Part shown: piece after piece, positions 23,069 to 31,589 of the stretch
Layout: each line of letters begins with the position of its first letter
How positions within the stretch are numbered: the first letter of the stretch is position 1
DNA from: Bacteroidales bacterium UBA2712
GTDB lineage: Bacteria; Bacteroidota; Bacteroidia; Bacteroidales; Paludibacteraceae
Assembly: GCA_002354055.1 (NCBI GenBank)
Contig: DEKW01000019.1
Location: forward strand, 1 to 34,495
Direction: 5' to 3'
DNA length: 34,495 bases
Notes under the pieces: model-generated
Databases searched by the model: none
What the model saw: the letters and a program-made list of their open reading frames with translations, nothing else
What the model was told of the DNA's origin: nothing
Translations under genes and position numbers: made by a program

Positions 23069-23608
23069 ATGACAGCAAAAGAAGTAATTGCATCAATCAG
23101 AAATGTGCCGGATTTTCCTATTCCGGGAATTCAGTTTAAGGATATCACGACTGCGCTCGCGAAACCGGACTGCTTGAAGTGGATGCGGGACGAGATGGTA
23201 AAGCGATATAAGGATCTCGGCATTACGCAGGTAGTAGGTATTGAGTCGCGCGGCTTTATCGTGGGACCTGCAGTAGCCATAGAAATGGGAGCGGGGTTTG
23301 TACCTATCCGCAAATCGGGCAAACTGCCGGCGGAGACATTAAAAGTCAGATACGACAAAGAGTACGGAAAAGATACTATTGAGATGCATAAAGGGGCATT
23401 GAACGAAAATGACGTAGTGCTCATTCATGACGACATCTTAGCTACAGGTGGATCGATGTTGGCGGCTGTAGAGCTGGTTCAAAAAGCCGGAGTGAAGAAG
23501 ATCTACACCAATTGTTTGATTGAATTAGAAGGCCTGAACGGACGCCAATTCTTGTCGGAAAGAGGTATTGAAATAGATTGTCTGCTCGGGATCGAAGTAG
23601 ATGAATAA
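23069..23608 (+). CDS. apt: Adenine phosphoribosyltransferase
   Basis: This 179-residue protein shows the APT hallmarks: FPIPGIQFKDITTALAKP near the N-terminus, VVGIESRGFIVGPAVAIEMG at about 54-73, and the PRPP-binding loop VVLIHDDILATGGSMLAAVE. It converts adenine and PRPP to AMP in purine salvage. It starts after the parS-like site, and uvrC follows after 21 bp, so the two may share a transcript. Length is normal. Confidence 0.97.
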   Translation: MTAKEVIASIRNVPDFPIPGIQFKDITTALAKPDCLKWMRDEMVKRYKDLGITQVVGIESRGFIVGPAVAIEMGAGFVPIRKSGKLPAETLKVRYDKEYGKDTIEMHKGALNENDVVLIHDDILATGGSMLAAVELVQKAGVKKIYTNCLIELEGLNGRQFLSERGIEIDCLLGIEVDE

Positions 23609-23629
23609 CCCCAGAAATAACATAGCTTC

Positions 23630-25450
23630 TTGAAAAAGAAAGATGATCATATTAACTTGCTGCTAAAACGCATTCCGGAGAATCCGGGTGTGTACCAGTA
23701 CTTTGACAAGGACGGGCAGATTATCTATGTAGGTAAAGCCAAAAATCTGCATAGACGCGTTAATAGTTATTTTAATAAAGATCATCAATCTTCCAAAACA
23801 CGGCAATTAGTAAGCCACATAGCTGATATCCGCTACGTGGTGGTAGATAGCGAGCAAGATGCTTTCCTGCTGGAGAACAACCTCATCAAGCAATATCAAC
23901 CGCACTACAATATTTTGCTCAAAGACGGAAAGAGCTATCCGTCTATCTGTATCACGAAAGAACCCTACCCGCGGATCTTCAAGACGCGAACCATCAATAA
24001 GAAAGGTGGTGAGTATTACGGGCCCTATAGCTTTGGTAATACCGTAGATATTGTGCTGGAGTTGATCCATAAGTTGTACCCGATACGAACCTGCAATATC
24101 CCGCTTTCTGCCGATTCCATCGAGAAAAACAAAGTGCGTGTCTGCCTCAAGTACCACTTGCATAACTGCTGCGGTATATGCGAAATGAAGCCCGGAAGTG
24201 AGCATTACGCAGAATGGATAGACCAAGCACGCAAACTAATCAAAGGAGATGCGCATGATATAGGGCGGCAGTTAGAGGAAGAAATGGCGATGAAATCGGC
24301 AGAAATGAAGTATGAAGAGGCTGCTGAGATCAAACGCAAGATTGAACTTCTGGAGCAATTTAAGAGCAAGACCATCATTACCAATACGCACGCAGGGGAT
24401 ATTGATGTATTCGGATACGACGAGCAAGACGAGAAGGTATATATATCTATGCTGCACGTCCATAACGGCTCTATCGTACAAGGACAGACGATTGAGTACC
24501 GACGGAAGATGGAGGAAGAGAAAGAGGAGATGCTTGCCCTAGGAATGATCGAGTTACGAGAGCGTCTGGAGAGCAATACCAAAGAGGTGATTGTGCCGTT
24601 CATTCCGGAGGTTTTTGACGATACGCTGCATGTGAACATTGCCCTTAGCGGCGATAAAAAGAAGCTGCTGGATCTGGCTATGCAGAACGTACGCCAGTAT
24701 AAGTTAGACCGACTCAAACAGGATGACAAACTGAACCCGGAGCAACGTGGAGTACGGATACTGACTGAGCTGCAGAAAATGATGGACCTTCCTACTCTGC
24801 CCCGATGGATCGATTGTTTCGATAACTCGAATATACAAGGCACGAACGCGGTAGCGGGATGCGTGGTGTTCCGAATGGCCAAACCGAGTAAGAGCGACTA
24901 CAAGCGGTTTGAGATCAAGACGGTAGAGGGCGCCGATGACTATGCTTCCATGCGCGAAGTTGTCCGAAGAAGATACCAGCACGTGATTGACGAGGGCGGA
25001 CAGATGCCGGACTTGATTATCGCCGATGGTGGTTTAGGTCAGATGCATGCTATCCGGGAAGCGGTAGAGGATCAGTTGGGTTTGCATATTCCTATCGCGG
25101 GTCTGAAGAAAAACGACAAACATAGGACACAGACTCTGCTCTACGGTTTTCCTCCCGTAGAGATCAGCATGCCGGTAACGAGCGAAGTCTTTCGTCTTCT
25201 GACAGGTATCCAAGATGAGGTACACCGGTTTGCTATTACGTATCACAAACAAAAACGCTCTAAATCGCTGATACATAGCGAGTTAGACGAAATAAAAGGC
25301 GTTGGACCGAGCACAAAACAGAAGATTTTGCGGCATTTTGGTTCCGTAAAACGTGCTAGAACAGCCAGCAAAGAAGAATGGATTGAATTGCTCGGAAATA
25401 GCAGAGGATCAATGCTTTACGAGTATTTTCAGACCAAAATAACGCTCTGA
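23630..25450 (+). CDS. uvrC: Excinuclease ABC subunit C
   Basis: This 606-residue protein has an N-terminal GIY-YIG nuclease domain (PENPGVYQYFDKDGQIIYVG, KAKNLHRRV) for the 3' incision. A UVR helix pair follows near 205-240 (MAMKSAEMKYEEAAEIKRKI). The RNase H-like endonuclease domain (DCFDNSNIQGTNAVAGCVVF, then PDLIIADGGLGQ) makes the 5' incision, and a helix-hairpin-helix closes the protein (LDEIKGVGPSTKQKILRHFG). It acts in nucleotide excision repair with UvrAB. The start is a TTG: an in-frame TAA lies 12 bp upstream and no ATG occurs before the conserved region. Confidence 0.96.
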   Translation: MKKKDDHINLLLKRIPENPGVYQYFDKDGQIIYVGKAKNLHRRVNSYFNKDHQSSKTRQLVSHIADIRYVVVDSEQDAFLLENNLIKQYQPHYNILLKDGKSYPSICITKEPYPRIFKTRTINKKGGEYYGPYSFGNTVDIVLELIHKLYPIRTCNIPLSADSIEKNKVRVCLKYHLHNCCGICEMKPGSEHYAEWIDQARKLIKGDAHDIGRQLEEEMAMKSAEMKYEEAAEIKRKIELLEQFKSKTIITNTHAGDIDVFGYDEQDEKVYISMLHVHNGSIVQGQTIEYRRKMEEEKEEMLALGMIELRERLESNTKEVIVPFIPEVFDDTLHVNIALSGDKKKLLDLAMQNVRQYKLDRLKQDDKLNPEQRGVRILTELQKMMDLPTLPRWIDCFDNSNIQGTNAVAGCVVFRMAKPSKSDYKRFEIKTVEGADDYASMREVVRRRYQHVIDEGGQMPDLIIADGGLGQMHAIREAVEDQLGLHIPIAGLKKNDKHRTQTLLYGFPPVEISMPVTSEVFRLLTGIQDEVHRFAITYHKQKRSKSLIHSELDEIKGVGPSTKQKILRHFGSVKRARTASKEEWIELLGNSRGSMLYEYFQTKITL

Positions 25451-25472
25451 GAATTGAATATTTATCACGACT

Positions 25473-25976
25473 ATGAGTATTTATACGATAAAAAAGAGGG
25501 AAATAACCCCACCCAACCTCCCCTCAAGGGAGGGGAATGGAATACCTGAAAGCCGTCTTGTCCTGCTGAATGAGCGAGGCGAGGAAGTGAATCCGCTGGA
25601 GATCCTGAAGGAGTGCGAACCGCATCGCGTGTTTGCCTTCGACGGACAGATGGGAGCCGGGAAGACGACCTTCATCAAATCGCTATGCGAGGCGATGGGA
25701 ACAGCAGACATAGTGAACAGTCCGACTTTTGCGATTGTCAATGTCTATGATGTGGAACAACCGTACAAGGGCGAAGTGTACCATTTCGATTGCTATCGGT
25801 TGAAGGACATCCGCGAGGCGATGGATTTCGGAGCAGAGGAGTACCTCTATTCCGGCAACTATTGTTTCATCGAGTGGCCGGACATAATCGAGCGCTTGCT
25901 GCCGGAAGACACTATTTATATCCGGATCAAGCCGATGGAAAACGGAGATCGGCAATTAGTGATTGAAAGGAGTTAA
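25473..25976 (+). CDS. tsaE: tRNA threonylcarbamoyladenosine ATPase TsaE, with repeat-derived N-terminus
   Basis: The core (about residues 25-167) is a TsaE P-loop ATPase: Walker A GQMGAGKTTFIK, SPTFAIVNVY, HFDCYRL and FIEWPDII. It works with TsaB and TsaD in making t6A37 in tRNA. The first 25 or so residues (including TPPNLPSREGN) are encoded by a palindromic intergenic repeat (25506-25538) rather than by TsaE sequence, making the protein longer than the usual 140-150 residues. Translation may start at 25473 and include this tail. It lies 22 bp after uvrC and 2 bp before the DUF456 gene. Confidence 0.93.
   Translation: MSIYTIKKREITPPNLPSREGNGIPESRLVLLNERGEEVNPLEILKECEPHRVFAFDGQMGAGKTTFIKSLCEAMGTADIVNSPTFAIVNVYDVEQPYKGEVYHFDCYRLKDIREAMDFGAEEYLYSGNYCFIEWPDIIERLLPEDTIYIRIKPMENGDRQLVIERS
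25506..25538. repeat. Palindromic intergenic-type repeat inside tsaE
   Basis: CCCAACCTCCCCTCAAGGGA followed by GGGGAA contains the stem CCTCCC/GGGAGG around CTCAA. A second version lies at 27112-27142. Such elements are normally intergenic in Bacteroidetes; here one is translated in the TsaE N-terminus. Confidence 0.75.
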
Positions 25977-25978
25977 GT

Positions 25979-26452
25979 ATGGAAGTTGTTTTATTAATTT
26001 TGGCAGGTCTGTGTATCGTTGTAGGCATCATCGGGTGTATTGTTCCCGGTCTGCCGGGTACACCTGTCGCGTACGCTGGATTATGGATCGCGCAAGCCAC
26101 GGAGCGTGTGGATTTCTCATGGCAGATGCTTCTGATTTGGGGCATTGTGACAGTCGTTGTTTCGATCTTGGATTATGTCGTTCCGGCTTGGGGTACGAAA
26201 CAATTTGGCGGTACCAAATATGGCGTTTGGGGCAGTACAATAGGTGTTTTCGCCGGACTTTTCTTCGGAGCAGCAGGAGTCATTATCGGTCCCTTGGTGG
26301 GCGCCATTATAGGAGAAATAATTGGCGGAAAAGAGCTCGCTCAAGCCCTTAGAGCCGGTTGGGGAAGTTTTATCGGTCTGCTGTTTGGCACGATCCTCAA
26401 ACTCATCTGCTGCGGTCTGATGGCAAGCGCATTGATTCAAGCTATCTGGTAA
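25979..26452 (+). CDS. DUF456 family membrane protein
   Basis: This 157-residue protein is made of several hydrophobic helices rich in Gly. The DUF456 pattern is clear: GLCIVVGIIGCIVPGLPGTP near the start, DYVVPAWGTKQFGGTKYGVW in the middle, and FFGAAGVIIGPLVGAIIGEI near 100. The protein should sit in the inner membrane. No biochemical role is established for the family. It lies between tsaE (2 bp) and the LolD-like gene (12 bp), in a run of housekeeping genes. Confidence 0.9.
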   Translation: MEVVLLILAGLCIVVGIIGCIVPGLPGTPVAYAGLWIAQATERVDFSWQMLLIWGIVTVVVSILDYVVPAWGTKQFGGTKYGVWGSTIGVFAGLFFGAAGVIIGPLVGAIIGEIIGGKELAQALRAGWGSFIGLLFGTILKLICCGLMASALIQAIW

Positions 26453-26464
26453 ATAGAAAGGTAT

Positions 26465-27121
26465 ATGATAGAGGTTAAAAATATATGGAAGACTTTCGGC
26501 GAATTGGAAGTGCTGAAGGGTGTAAATCTGAAGGTAGAAAAGGGTGAGATTGTGGCTATCATCGGCAAATCCGGAGCGGGTAAGACTACCCTACTCCAGA
26601 TTATCGGTACATTGGATCGTCCTACGAGCGGTCAAGTGCTGATTGAGGGCGAGGATGTCTTTGCGCTCAACGATGCCAAGTTGGCTGCGTTCCGTAACAA
26701 ACATATCGGTTTTATCTTCCAGTTCCACCAGTTACTGCCGGAGTTCACGGCCCTGGAGAACGTGTGTATCCCTGCCATGATCGCCCGGGAGAAAGAGACG
26801 GAATACAAGGCTCGTGCGGAGAAATTACTGTCTGATCTAGGTCTCCAAGACCGGATGAACCATAAGCCCAATGAGCTCTCCGGAGGCGAGAAACAGCGGG
26901 TAGCCGCAGCGCGGGCGTTGATGATGAGCCCGGATATCATCCTGGCAGATGAGCCCACAGGAAGTCTGGACGAGAAGAATAAGAAGGAGCTGAGCGACTT
27001 ATTGTTGCAACTTAGAAAAGAATACGGTCAGACGATCCTGCTGGTGACCCATGACAAAGAGTTAGCGGCAATAGCGGACCGGGTGATAGAAATCAAAGAC
27101 GGAGTGATAAGCCTACCCTAA
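26465..27121 (+). CDS. lolD: ABC transporter ATPase, LolD-like
   Basis: This 218-residue ATPase has Walker A GKSGAGKTT (about 34-42), the signature LSGGEKQRVAAARAL, Walker B IILADEPTGSLDE and the switch VTHD. Size and the TALENVCIPAMI segment suit the MacB/LolD class, which with LolCE releases lipoproteins from the inner membrane. No permease gene is adjacent, so its partner is encoded elsewhere and other MacB-type roles are possible. The last codons (SLP and stop) fall in a palindromic repeat (27112-27142), so the C-terminus has been reshaped by it. Confidence 0.88.
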   Translation: MIEVKNIWKTFGELEVLKGVNLKVEKGEIVAIIGKSGAGKTTLLQIIGTLDRPTSGQVLIEGEDVFALNDAKLAAFRNKHIGFIFQFHQLLPEFTALENVCIPAMIAREKETEYKARAEKLLSDLGLQDRMNHKPNELSGGEKQRVAAARALMMSPDIILADEPTGSLDEKNKKELSDLLLQLRKEYGQTILLVTHDKELAAIADRVIEIKDGVISLP

Positions 27122-27142
27122 CCCTCCCTAAAGGGAAGGAAC
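27112..27142. repeat. Second palindromic intergenic-type repeat
   Basis: CCTACCCTAACCCTCCCTAA continues as AGGGAAGGAAC, matching the layout of the copy at 25506-25538 (CCTCCC, short loop, GGGAAGG). It overlaps the lolD stop codon and runs to 9 bp before the gldB-like gene. Confidence 0.72.
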
Positions 27143-27150
27143 GACATATT

Positions 27151-28155
27151 ATGAGAAAGATCATTTATATATTGCTTTGTATGCTCGCGCTGACGGGTTG
27201 TCAGAAAGGACGGACGTATTTTCCGAAGGACCTAAAGCCGCAAGAGCTTGATATTGTGCGTTTTGACAATGCCCTGATGAATGTGCACGAGGCTACGGTA
27301 GCGCAGGATATCCGGGTGTTATACGACGAGTATCCGGTGTTTATGCCGCTGTGGGTGGAAGATATATTGGGCATTCCGAGTGCCGACACCGCCTATCTGG
27401 AGCAAGCCCTGCCGGAGTTTCTGAACGACACCCTCTATGGATTCAAGGCCACCAACGCCCGTGAGCAGGAAGTTTTTGCAGACATTAGCGATATACAAAT
27501 CGCTATTTCTCAGGCTTTTACGCGTATTCAGTATCTCTATCCCGAGACGGAGATCCCCACCCTGTATCTGTTTATTTCGGGTTTTAACGCTCCAATTTAT
27601 TTCGGGGACGAACTGATCGGTATCGGGGCAGACATGTACCTCGGTAGCGATTATGAGTACTACAACCGTGTGGTCTATGACTACCAGAAACAGACCATGC
27701 GGAAAGAATGCATCCCGGTGGATGTGATAAGCGCTTTTCTGTTCCGTACTCTACCCTATACGAGTACCAAAAGCCGGCTGTTGGACCAGATGATCTACCG
27801 CGGCAAAGTGATGTACCTGACCGCACAGATCTTCGACAAACTGCCGGGATACGAAGTCATGGGATGGACGAAAGACCAATGGGATTGGTGCGTGAAGAAC
27901 GAAGAAGCCATCTGGCATCTGGTGATGGATAAACGCGATCTGTTTAAGACCGAAAGCCTCGTTCTGACAGGCTATCTGAACGATGGTCCGTTCACTTCGG
28001 AGGTGTCCCAGGATGCCCCGGGAAGACTCGGTATATGGCTCGGTTGGCGTATTGCAGAGAGTTATATGGCGCATAATGAAGCCGTGAGCCTGCAGGAACT
28101 GATGGCGGAAGGGGATGCGCAGAAGATTTTAGAGGAGAGTTATTATAAACCATAA
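27151..28155 (+). CDS. gldB: GldB-like lipoprotein
   Basis: This 334-residue protein has a lipoprotein signal (MRKIIYILLCMLALTGCQKG) with lipobox LTGC and Cys17. The body resembles gliding-motility protein GldB: LDIVRFDNALMNVH, EYPVFMPLWVEDILG, YLFISGFNAPIYFGDELIGI and LGSDYEYYN. In gliding Bacteroidetes GldB is needed for motility and type IX secretion, but homologues occur in non-gliding gut species, where the role is unclear. It should be tethered to a membrane facing the periplasm. It lies between lolD (29 bp) and sufS (14 bp). No other gld gene is visible. Confidence 0.82.
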   Translation: MRKIIYILLCMLALTGCQKGRTYFPKDLKPQELDIVRFDNALMNVHEATVAQDIRVLYDEYPVFMPLWVEDILGIPSADTAYLEQALPEFLNDTLYGFKATNAREQEVFADISDIQIAISQAFTRIQYLYPETEIPTLYLFISGFNAPIYFGDELIGIGADMYLGSDYEYYNRVVYDYQKQTMRKECIPVDVISAFLFRTLPYTSTKSRLLDQMIYRGKVMYLTAQIFDKLPGYEVMGWTKDQWDWCVKNEEAIWHLVMDKRDLFKTESLVLTGYLNDGPFTSEVSQDAPGRLGIWLGWRIAESYMAHNEAVSLQELMAEGDAQKILEESYYKP

Positions 28156-28169
28156 CAGGAAATGAATAA

Positions 28170-29417
28170 ATGAACAGATCTGATTTCCCTATATTGAATG
28201 AATTGGTACACAAACGCCCGTTGGTGTACCTCGATAATGCGGCGACGAGCCAGAAACCCCAGGCGGTAATCGACGCTATTTCAGAAGCTTACACCCATTG
28301 GAACAGTAATATCCACCGCGGTGTGCATCATCTGAGCCAGGTGGCTACGAAACACCATGAAGAGGCGCGTCAGGCGGTGGCAACCTTCATAGGCGCCAAG
28401 TCTTCGGACGAGATCATCTTCACCAAAGGCACGACGGACAGTTTGAATGCGCTCGCTTTCTCGTTCGGGGAGACGTTTATTCAGGAAGGCGACGAGATCG
28501 TCGTCTCCGCCGTGGAACATCACTCGAATATCGTGCCTTGGCAAATGCTCTGCGAGCGCAAGAAAGCGGTACTTCGGCATATACCTTTGCGGGGAGACCT
28601 GACGCTTGATATGGAGGCGTTTAAGGGACTTCTGAACGAAAAGACAAAACTGGTCTCCGTGGCGCATGTGAGCAATGTGTTGGGCATCATCAATCCGATT
28701 GAGGACATCATCCGTCTGGCGCATAAGAAAGGTATTCCCGTCTGTATCGACGGAGCGCAGAGTGTGCCGCACATGCCGGTTAACGTACGAACGCCCGACT
28801 GCGATTTCTTAGCCTTCTCCGGGCATAAGATGTACGGTCCGACAGGTATAGGTGTACTCTACGGCAAGCGGGAATGGCTGGAGAAACTGACGCCTCACGA
28901 GGGTGGGGGAGAGATGATCAACCATGTACGATGGAGCGGTACTACCTATAATGAGTTGCCCTATAAGTTCGAAGCCGGAACCCCGAATTTCGTGGGTTCG
29001 TACGCTCTGCATAAAGCTATCGAGTACATGCAAATGATTGGTTTTGAGGCGATTGAGGCACATGAACGCGAACTGACGGAATACTGCGAATCCCAATTAG
29101 CCGCTATCGAAGGTGTACATATCTATGCCGCCGGACAACCGAAAGCCGGAGTCATCAGTTTTAATGTATTTGACAGTCAAAAGTCGAAAGTCGAAAGTCG
29201 AAAGCCAACTGAGGGTTTGATCCATCCCTTTGATATAGGAACGCTCTTGGACCAGCAGGGCGTAGCGGTTCGGACAGGACACCATTGTGCGGAGCCGCTG
29301 ATTGACGAATTAGGCGTACCGGGAACGGTGAGAGTGTCGTTCGGATTATATAACGACAAAGCGGATATCGATGCCTTCATCGCAGCCCTGAAAAAAGCCG
29401 TCGTCATCTTGTCGTAA
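28170..29417 (+). CDS. sufS: Cysteine desulfurase SufS
   Basis: This 415-residue PLP enzyme takes sulfur from cysteine for Fe-S cluster assembly. It has YLDNAATSQKPQAVIDAI near the N-terminus, IHRGVHHLSQ, the PLP-lysine motif FLAFSGHKMYGPTGIGVLYG, and the active-site Cys in VRTGHHCAEPL, all of group II (SufS/CsdA) type. An insertion near residue 335 (DSQKSKVESRKPT) is encoded by heptamer repeats (29176-29203) and is absent from the family as I know it. The protein should tolerate it since it lies in a surface region before the Cys loop. The stop is 1 bp from that of the convergent esterase gene. Confidence 0.95.
   Translation: MNRSDFPILNELVHKRPLVYLDNAATSQKPQAVIDAISEAYTHWNSNIHRGVHHLSQVATKHHEEARQAVATFIGAKSSDEIIFTKGTTDSLNALAFSFGETFIQEGDEIVVSAVEHHSNIVPWQMLCERKKAVLRHIPLRGDLTLDMEAFKGLLNEKTKLVSVAHVSNVLGIINPIEDIIRLAHKKGIPVCIDGAQSVPHMPVNVRTPDCDFLAFSGHKMYGPTGIGVLYGKREWLEKLTPHEGGGEMINHVRWSGTTYNELPYKFEAGTPNFVGSYALHKAIEYMQMIGFEAIEAHERELTEYCESQLAAIEGVHIYAAGQPKAGVISFNVFDSQKSKVESRKPTEGLIHPFDIGTLLDQQGVAVRTGHHCAEPLIDELGVPGTVRVSFGLYNDKADIDAFIAALKKAVVILS
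29176..29203 (+). repeat. Heptamer tandem repeat GTCGAAA inside sufS
   Basis: GTCAAAA followed by three GTCGAAA copies lies in frame inside sufS. A gain or loss of one 7-bp unit would shift the reading frame. The sequence resembles intergenic short tandem repeats common in Bacteroidetes. Confidence 0.88.
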
Positions 29418-29418
29418 A

Positions 29419-30186
29419 TCACAGGCCTTCGTCTTGATGCGCCAAGAAATGCGACAAGCAACGCCGCCACATTTTCCAGTTATGATTACCTTTCATGACG
29501 ATGTACCGATGCGAGTAATGAGCCCGTTCCATCCGCCGGTGAAAACGTTTGCCGCTGGGCGCAAAAATATCCTCTTTCCCCACATAAATAGAATAGATCC
29601 GGGTCGAGTCGTTCGGTAATTGGTCTTTATGGAGTACCGGCGAGAACAAGCCCACCTGCCGCACTCTGTCCGGACGGAGATTGGCTACGTTAGCGGCAAT
29701 CCTACCGCCGTCACTAAGCCCGGCAACAGCGCAGGAGGAGACGCAATAGGTGGTGTCAATCATATCCATCAGATCGCTGATGGATTGTTCTAATTCGTGC
29801 TCGCGGCTCAGACGACCGTAGTGCATCAGACATTTCCATAAATTGCCATGACTGACAGGGCGCTCCTTGAACGGCCATTTATTACAATCGGGCATCACCA
29901 GGATCATCGGCTTGCATCGTCCGTCGTCAATCATATTCCGGAGCGTATCTATTGCTCCGCCTTTATCCTGCCATGAACCCTCGTAGCCGTTGATGCCATG
30001 CAAAAGATAGAGTACCGGAAGCGGTTCATCCGCAGCTTCCGGTACGTATATATCTACTCGTCTGAAAGTCTTCTCATGACGGCAGTACCAATACGAGTGA
30101 ACGACCTCAGGCGGAGTGGCGATGTTCTCGGATGGTCTGACTTGGATTGCCAGAAAGCACAATATGATGATTAACAGACGTCTCAT
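29419..30186 (-). CDS. Exported esterase of the alpha/beta-hydrolase fold
   Basis: This 255-residue protein has an N-terminal hydrophobic segment (MRRLLIIILCFLAIQV), so it is exported or membrane-anchored. It carries VLYLLHGINGYEGSW (oxyanion loop), the nucleophile elbow GLSDGG with the catalytic Ser, and a late histidine in GNHNWKMW. It belongs to the esterase D/acyltransferase-type family (CE1-like). It resembles the lipoprotein esterase at 31590-32387, where the elbow is GLSMGG. The ATG at 30186 is chosen over a TTG at 30201. Its start lies about 80 bp inside the 3' end of the glycosyltransferase gene. Substrate unknown; sugar or cell-envelope esters are likely. Confidence 0.82.
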   Translation of the reverse strand: MRRLLIIILCFLAIQVRPSENIATPPEVVHSYWYCRHEKTFRRVDIYVPEAADEPLPVLYLLHGINGYEGSWQDKGGAIDTLRNMIDDGRCKPMILVMPDCNKWPFKERPVSHGNLWKCLMHYGRLSREHELEQSISDLMDMIDTTYCVSSCAVAGLSDGGRIAANVANLRPDRVRQVGLFSPVLHKDQLPNDSTRIYSIYVGKEDIFAPSGKRFHRRMERAHYSHRYIVMKGNHNWKMWRRCLSHFLAHQDEGL

Positions 30187-31354
30187 TCTTCTTTGCCTCA
30201 ACAGCTTTACGGAACATATCTATCAGCGCACGTGCGCAACCGGCAATCTCATATTTCTTCATGGATTCGGCATAGCGGAATCCCGTCTCCCACCGCTCTT
30301 GCGGATGGTCAAACCAATAGTCCATCTTCTCTGCCAGCGCTTTGGGATCTCTTGCCGGAAAAGTACTGCGTTCGTCCAAAGCATAGGTTGCGGTACCTGA
30401 ATAACGTGCAGTAGCAATCACGGGCACGACCGCTTGTTGCATTGCCTCTGTGATGCTCATTCCTTCTACCTCAATGAACGCGCTATGAACAGCTAAATCC
30501 GCCTTGGCAGCTAACTCGCGCAGCTCCTCACGGTTATAAAAGCCGACCGTCGGTCTATAGCTTACTACACCGTCCGAGTACAGTTGCTGAGCCATCTTTG
30601 TGTACTCATCCAACTTCGGTCCTCTGCCTGCGATATGCAGCCGGATACGCTTTGCGTACTTACTCAGACGAATAGCCTTGTATAGTGTCGGTTGGTCTTT
30701 CTCTACCGCCGTACGACCTATATAAATGAGATCCAGCGGACGCTCTTCGTCGTAGTAGTCAGCGGGAGGAGTGAGCGGACGGAGACATTCATCCGGAATC
30801 ACGCCGTTCGACAGCGTGAAACAACGGGCTTTCACATGATGCCTTACCAACCGCTCGCGGACGTTCTCTGTTGGGCATTGCAGATACTCGTAGTTATCAT
30901 AGAAAACGCGACACCAATACCTGTATAGTAGATTACTGATTAGATATCCTCCGTTGAAACCCAACGCATTCACTACTATATTCTCCGGGTGTACATGATA
31001 CGTGCCCGTAATCGGTTTTCCCAGCTTCTTGGCCCAATTCATAGCGGCGTGGTGCACGAAAAACGTCTCCTCCAGATGTACTACGTCCGCCCAACGTACT
31101 GCTTCTTCAATCTGTTTCCCATGCCAATCAGCATAGTGATAGTCAAAGGAAGACAACATCGGTTGGATAATCGGAAAATCATAGTTCTTCATCTCGTAAT
31201 CGGGGTGTTCACCATCCGGGTCAGAGAGGTTGGGCCCGGATAACACGCGTACTTCCTCGCCTGCCTCGCGCAAGGCTTGTACCGTTCTGCGTGCAGACTC
31301 ATCCAGCCCGTTTCCCTTGCAGAAATAATTGTTTACTACAAATAGAATTTTCAT
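30107..31354 (-). CDS. Family 4-type glycosyltransferase
   Basis: This 415-residue protein has the GT-B fold of GT4 enzymes. The N-terminus is MKILFVVNNYFCKGNGLDES, the donor-binding half starts at IYIGRTAVEKDQPTLYKAI, and the EX7E motif lies in SAFIEVEGMSITEAMQQAV (about 320-340). It should transfer a sugar from a nucleotide donor to a lipid or glycan. The ATG at 31354 is chosen because the promoter at 31387-31418 lies just upstream, which excludes longer frames. The last 28 or so residues (after AVEAKKNE) overlap the esterase signal peptide in another frame and look unrelated to the fold, as if an original stop had been lost. Confidence 0.88.
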   Translation of the reverse strand: MKILFVVNNYFCKGNGLDESARRTVQALREAGEEVRVLSGPNLSDPDGEHPDYEMKNYDFPIIQPMLSSFDYHYADWHGKQIEEAVRWADVVHLEETFFVHHAAMNWAKKLGKPITGTYHVHPENIVVNALGFNGGYLISNLLYRYWCRVFYDNYEYLQCPTENVRERLVRHHVKARCFTLSNGVIPDECLRPLTPPADYYDEERPLDLIYIGRTAVEKDQPTLYKAIRLSKYAKRIRLHIAGRGPKLDEYTKMAQQLYSDGVVSYRPTVGFYNREELRELAAKADLAVHSAFIEVEGMSITEAMQQAVVPVIATARYSGTATYALDERSTFPARDPKALAEKMDYWFDHPQERWETGFRYAESMKKYEIAGCARALIDMFRKAVEAKKNETSVNHHIVLSGNPSQTIREHRHSA

Positions 31355-31386
31355 ACTAACACCTTTCTTTTTTGTCAAATCGCCGG

Positions 31387-31418
31387 CAAAGGTACTGCTT
31401 TTTTCAATACTATGCAAA
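31387..31418 (-). promoter_or_regulatory. Bacteroidetes promoter of the glycosyltransferase-esterase operon
   Basis: TTTG (31418-31415), 20 bases, TACCTTTG (31394-31387) on the minus strand. Start predicted near 31380, about 26 bases before the start codon. Confidence 0.85.
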
Positions 31419-31540
31419 TCTTTAATAGTAATCGTAAATAAAATACTAATTTTCGTCGTTAAATATAACGCATAGTAGATTTTATATTAAAAATAGTAAA
31501 TTTAAAAAATATTGTATTTATGCACGATTTTGGGGAAAAA

Positions 31541-31572
31541 TTTGCTCACATCAATTATTTTTATTACCTTTG
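31541..31572 (+). promoter_or_regulatory. Bacteroidetes promoter of the lipoprotein esterase
   Basis: TTTG (31541-31544), 20 bases, TACCTTTG (31565-31572). Start predicted near 31579, leaving a leader of about 11 bases. It is divergent from the promoter at 31387-31418. Confidence 0.85.
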
Positions 31573-31589
31573 CCAAAAATTTGAATGCT

